Assembly: GCA_905214365.1 (NCBI GenBank)
Contig: CAJMMH010000169.1
Location: 1 to 6,334 of the forward strand
Source: an uncultured bacterium
GTDB lineage: Bacteria; Bacillota; Clostridia; Lachnospirales; Lachnospiraceae
Reading direction: 5' to 3'
DNA: 6,334 nucleotides
Of the stretch, positions 4,925-6,334 are shown one piece after another. The stretch's first letter is position 1; every line of letters begins with the position of its first letter. Made by a program: the position numbers and the translations under genes. Below the pieces are notes generated by a model, which saw only the letters and a program-made list of their open reading frames with translations, had not been told where the DNA came from and made no database searches.

Positions 4925-6334
4925 GAAGACGTATCAACTGGAGAATGGAAGCCATTATCTGGATTTTGCCCGTCTGGTTCAGCCGGAATATCAATCCCGT
5001 ATCATCCTTGCAAAAATCGGAGAAAAGCTGCAGGAACTGAATAAACCGGCAGCTAATGGAGCTGAGGTTGAGTTCCTCACGGTGTCCGATCCGGCGGGAA
5101 GTATGACATACCGGAGAAGCACCGAGTTTCTGATGCTGAAGGCGCTGTACGATGTGGTTCCGTCTGATCAGCTTGAACGTGTAACAGTTGAATTTTCGCT
5201 GAGCAAAGGGTTATTTTGCCGTCTGCACGGAACAGTATCTGTGACACCGGAGTTGCTGCAGCAGGTAGAAACGCGGATGCGCGAGCTGACGGCGGCTGAC
5301 ATTCCAATTGAAAAAGAGTCGGTTTCTACCGATGAAGCGATTGCGCGGTTTCACAGCCATCGGATGTATGACAAGGAAAATCTGTTCCGTTACCGCCGGG
5401 TATCCCGTGTCAATCTGTACCGGATTAATGGATTTGAAGATTATTATTACGGTTACATGGCGCCGTCCACCGGCTATCTGACGCAGTACCGGCTGTTCCC
5501 ATATGACGATGGCTTTGTGCTACAGATGCCGGAAGCGAAGGAACCGGAGCGGATTCCTCCGTTTGAGCCGCAGAATAAGGTATACCGGGCACTGCGTGAT
5601 TCCACGGACTGGGGCGAGAAGCTCGGCGTGCCGAATGTCGGGAAGCTCAATGACCTGATCACCGAAGGAAAGATCACCGATCTGATTCTGGTGCAGGAGG
5701 CACTGATGGAGAAAAAGATGGCGGAAGCCGCGGATGCGGTGTTAAAGGATCCAAAGCGGCGCATTGTTATGATTGCGGGACCGTCTTCTTCCGGAAAAAC
5801 AACGTTTTCCCACCGCCTGAGTATTCAGCTGCGCGCGGAAGGCTTAAAGCCCCATCCGATTGCTGTAGACAATTATTTTGTAAACCGCGTGGACAGTCCG
5901 CGCGATGAGAACGGCAATTATAATTATGAGGATCTGGAGTGCATTGACGTAAAGCAGTTCAACGAGGATCTGAAGAACCTGCTGGACGGAAAAAAAGTGG
6001 AGCTTCCGGTTTATAATTTCGTCAAGGGCGAGCGGGAGTATCATGGCGATTTCCTGACGCTTGGACCAGATGATATTCTGGTTATTGAGGGCATTCACTG
6101 CCTGAACGACCGGCTTACGCCGCAGATTCCACCGGAGACCAAGTTCAAGATCTATATCAGCGCACTGACGCAGCTTAACATTGACGAGCATAACCGGATT
6201 CCGACGACGGATGGTCGCCTGATCCGCCGTATGGTGCGCGATGCTAGGACAAGAGGAACGACCGCGAGGGAAACCATAGCCCGTTGGCCGAGTGTGCGCC
6301 GTGGAGAAGAGAAAAACATTTTTCCGTACCAGGA
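4902..6334 (+). CDS. Nucleoside kinase, uridine kinase-like (3' end outside the window)
   Basis: The frame is open from 4902 to the right edge, giving 477 residues without a stop. The C-terminal part is a P-loop kinase of the uridine kinase/phosphoribulokinase superfamily: Walker A GPSSSGKT at 293-300, a VDNYF segment with D323 at the position of the catalytic aspartate of uridine kinases, then LPVYNFVKGER, LVIEGIHCLN, and the arginine-rich TTDGRLIRRMVRDARTRG typical of the lid region. About 290 residues precede the P-loop, far more than in the roughly 210-residue Udk. In Clostridia such long proteins are annotated as nucleoside kinases with an N-terminal region related to threonyl-tRNA synthetase accessory domains (TGS/SAD). 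Here that similarity is only suggestive, the HSHRMYDKENLFRYR segment being the likeliest SAD remnant. The expected reaction is phosphorylation of a nucleoside such as uridine to its 5'-monophosphate; the true substrate cannot be read from sequence. The start is set by AGGAGG at 4891-4896. Confidence 0.88.
   Translation, partial: MTEIIWRKKTYQLENGSHYLDFARLVQPEYQSRIILAKIGEKLQELNKPAANGAEVEFLTVSDPAGSMTYRRSTEFLMLKALYDVVPSDQLERVTVEFSLSKGLFCRLHGTVSVTPELLQQVETRMRELTAADIPIEKESVSTDEAIARFHSHRMYDKENLFRYRRVSRVNLYRINGFEDYYYGYMAPSTGYLTQYRLFPYDDGFVLQMPEAKEPERIPPFEPQNKVYRALRDSTDWGEKLGVPNVGKLNDLITEGKITDLILVQEALMEKKMAEAADAVLKDPKRRIVMIAGPSSSGKTTFSHRLSIQLRAEGLKPHPIAVDNYFVNRVDSPRDENGNYNYEDLECIDVKQFNEDLKNLLDGKKVELPVYNFVKGEREYHGDFLTLGPDDILVIEGIHCLNDRLTPQIPPETKFKIYISALTQLNIDEHNRIPTTDGRLIRRMVRDARTRGTTARETIARWPSVRRGEEKNIFPYQ

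Overview
The window carries five genes, all on the plus strand and closely packed: dnaG (DNA primase), rpoD/sigA (primary sigma factor), trmK (tRNA m1A22 methyltransferase), a Nif3/YqfO-type dinuclear-metal protein, and a uridine-kinase-like nucleoside kinase cut off by the right edge. The order dnaG-rpoD-(trmK-nif3) is the macromolecular-synthesis neighbourhood of Firmicutes; Bacillus subtilis has dnaG-sigA with yqfN-yqfO close by. The moderately high GC, AGGAGG-type ribosome binding sites, short 368-residue RpoD, short Nif3 without a middle insertion, and the large nucleoside kinase directly after nif3 suggest a Clostridia member, probably Lachnospiraceae. That placement is inferred from gene content and protein style, not from a database search.

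Layout. Bases 1-54 are the right end of a repeat element that begins left of the window. dnaG follows (81-1850), with its ribosome binding site only 11 bases after the repeat ends. rpoD (1906-3012) comes after 55 bases, and trmK (3017-3721) after only 4 bases, so these three probably form one transcript. The 351 bases between trmK and nif3 are the only long gene-free stretch. They hold a right-end fragment of the same repeat (3737-3785), a complete 163-base copy (3790-3952), and about 120 bases of unassigned leader. nif3 (4073-4924) overlaps the kinase gene (4902 to the window end) by 23 bases.

The most unusual structure is the repeat. The complete copy is one imperfect palindrome over its whole length, centred exactly on base 3871. 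It has perfect 18-bp terminal inverted repeats, a perfect 8-bp inverted repeat at the centre, and GAAA on both sides as a possible 4-bp target duplication. It looks like a MITE or REP-like palindromic element. The older fragment next to it can pair with its left arm, giving a competing RNA fold. Three copies or partial copies in about 6 kb, all in the same orientation relative to the genes, suggest a family that is abundant in this genome.

How the genes fit together: DnaG primes replication, RpoD directs housekeeping transcription, and TrmK modifies tRNA, so the operon links replication, transcription and translation. The Nif3-like protein and the nucleoside kinase are a translationally coupled pair whose exact roles are less certain. 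The protein-coding genes themselves look ordinary; no defence system, CRISPR array, rRNA or tRNA gene was seen.
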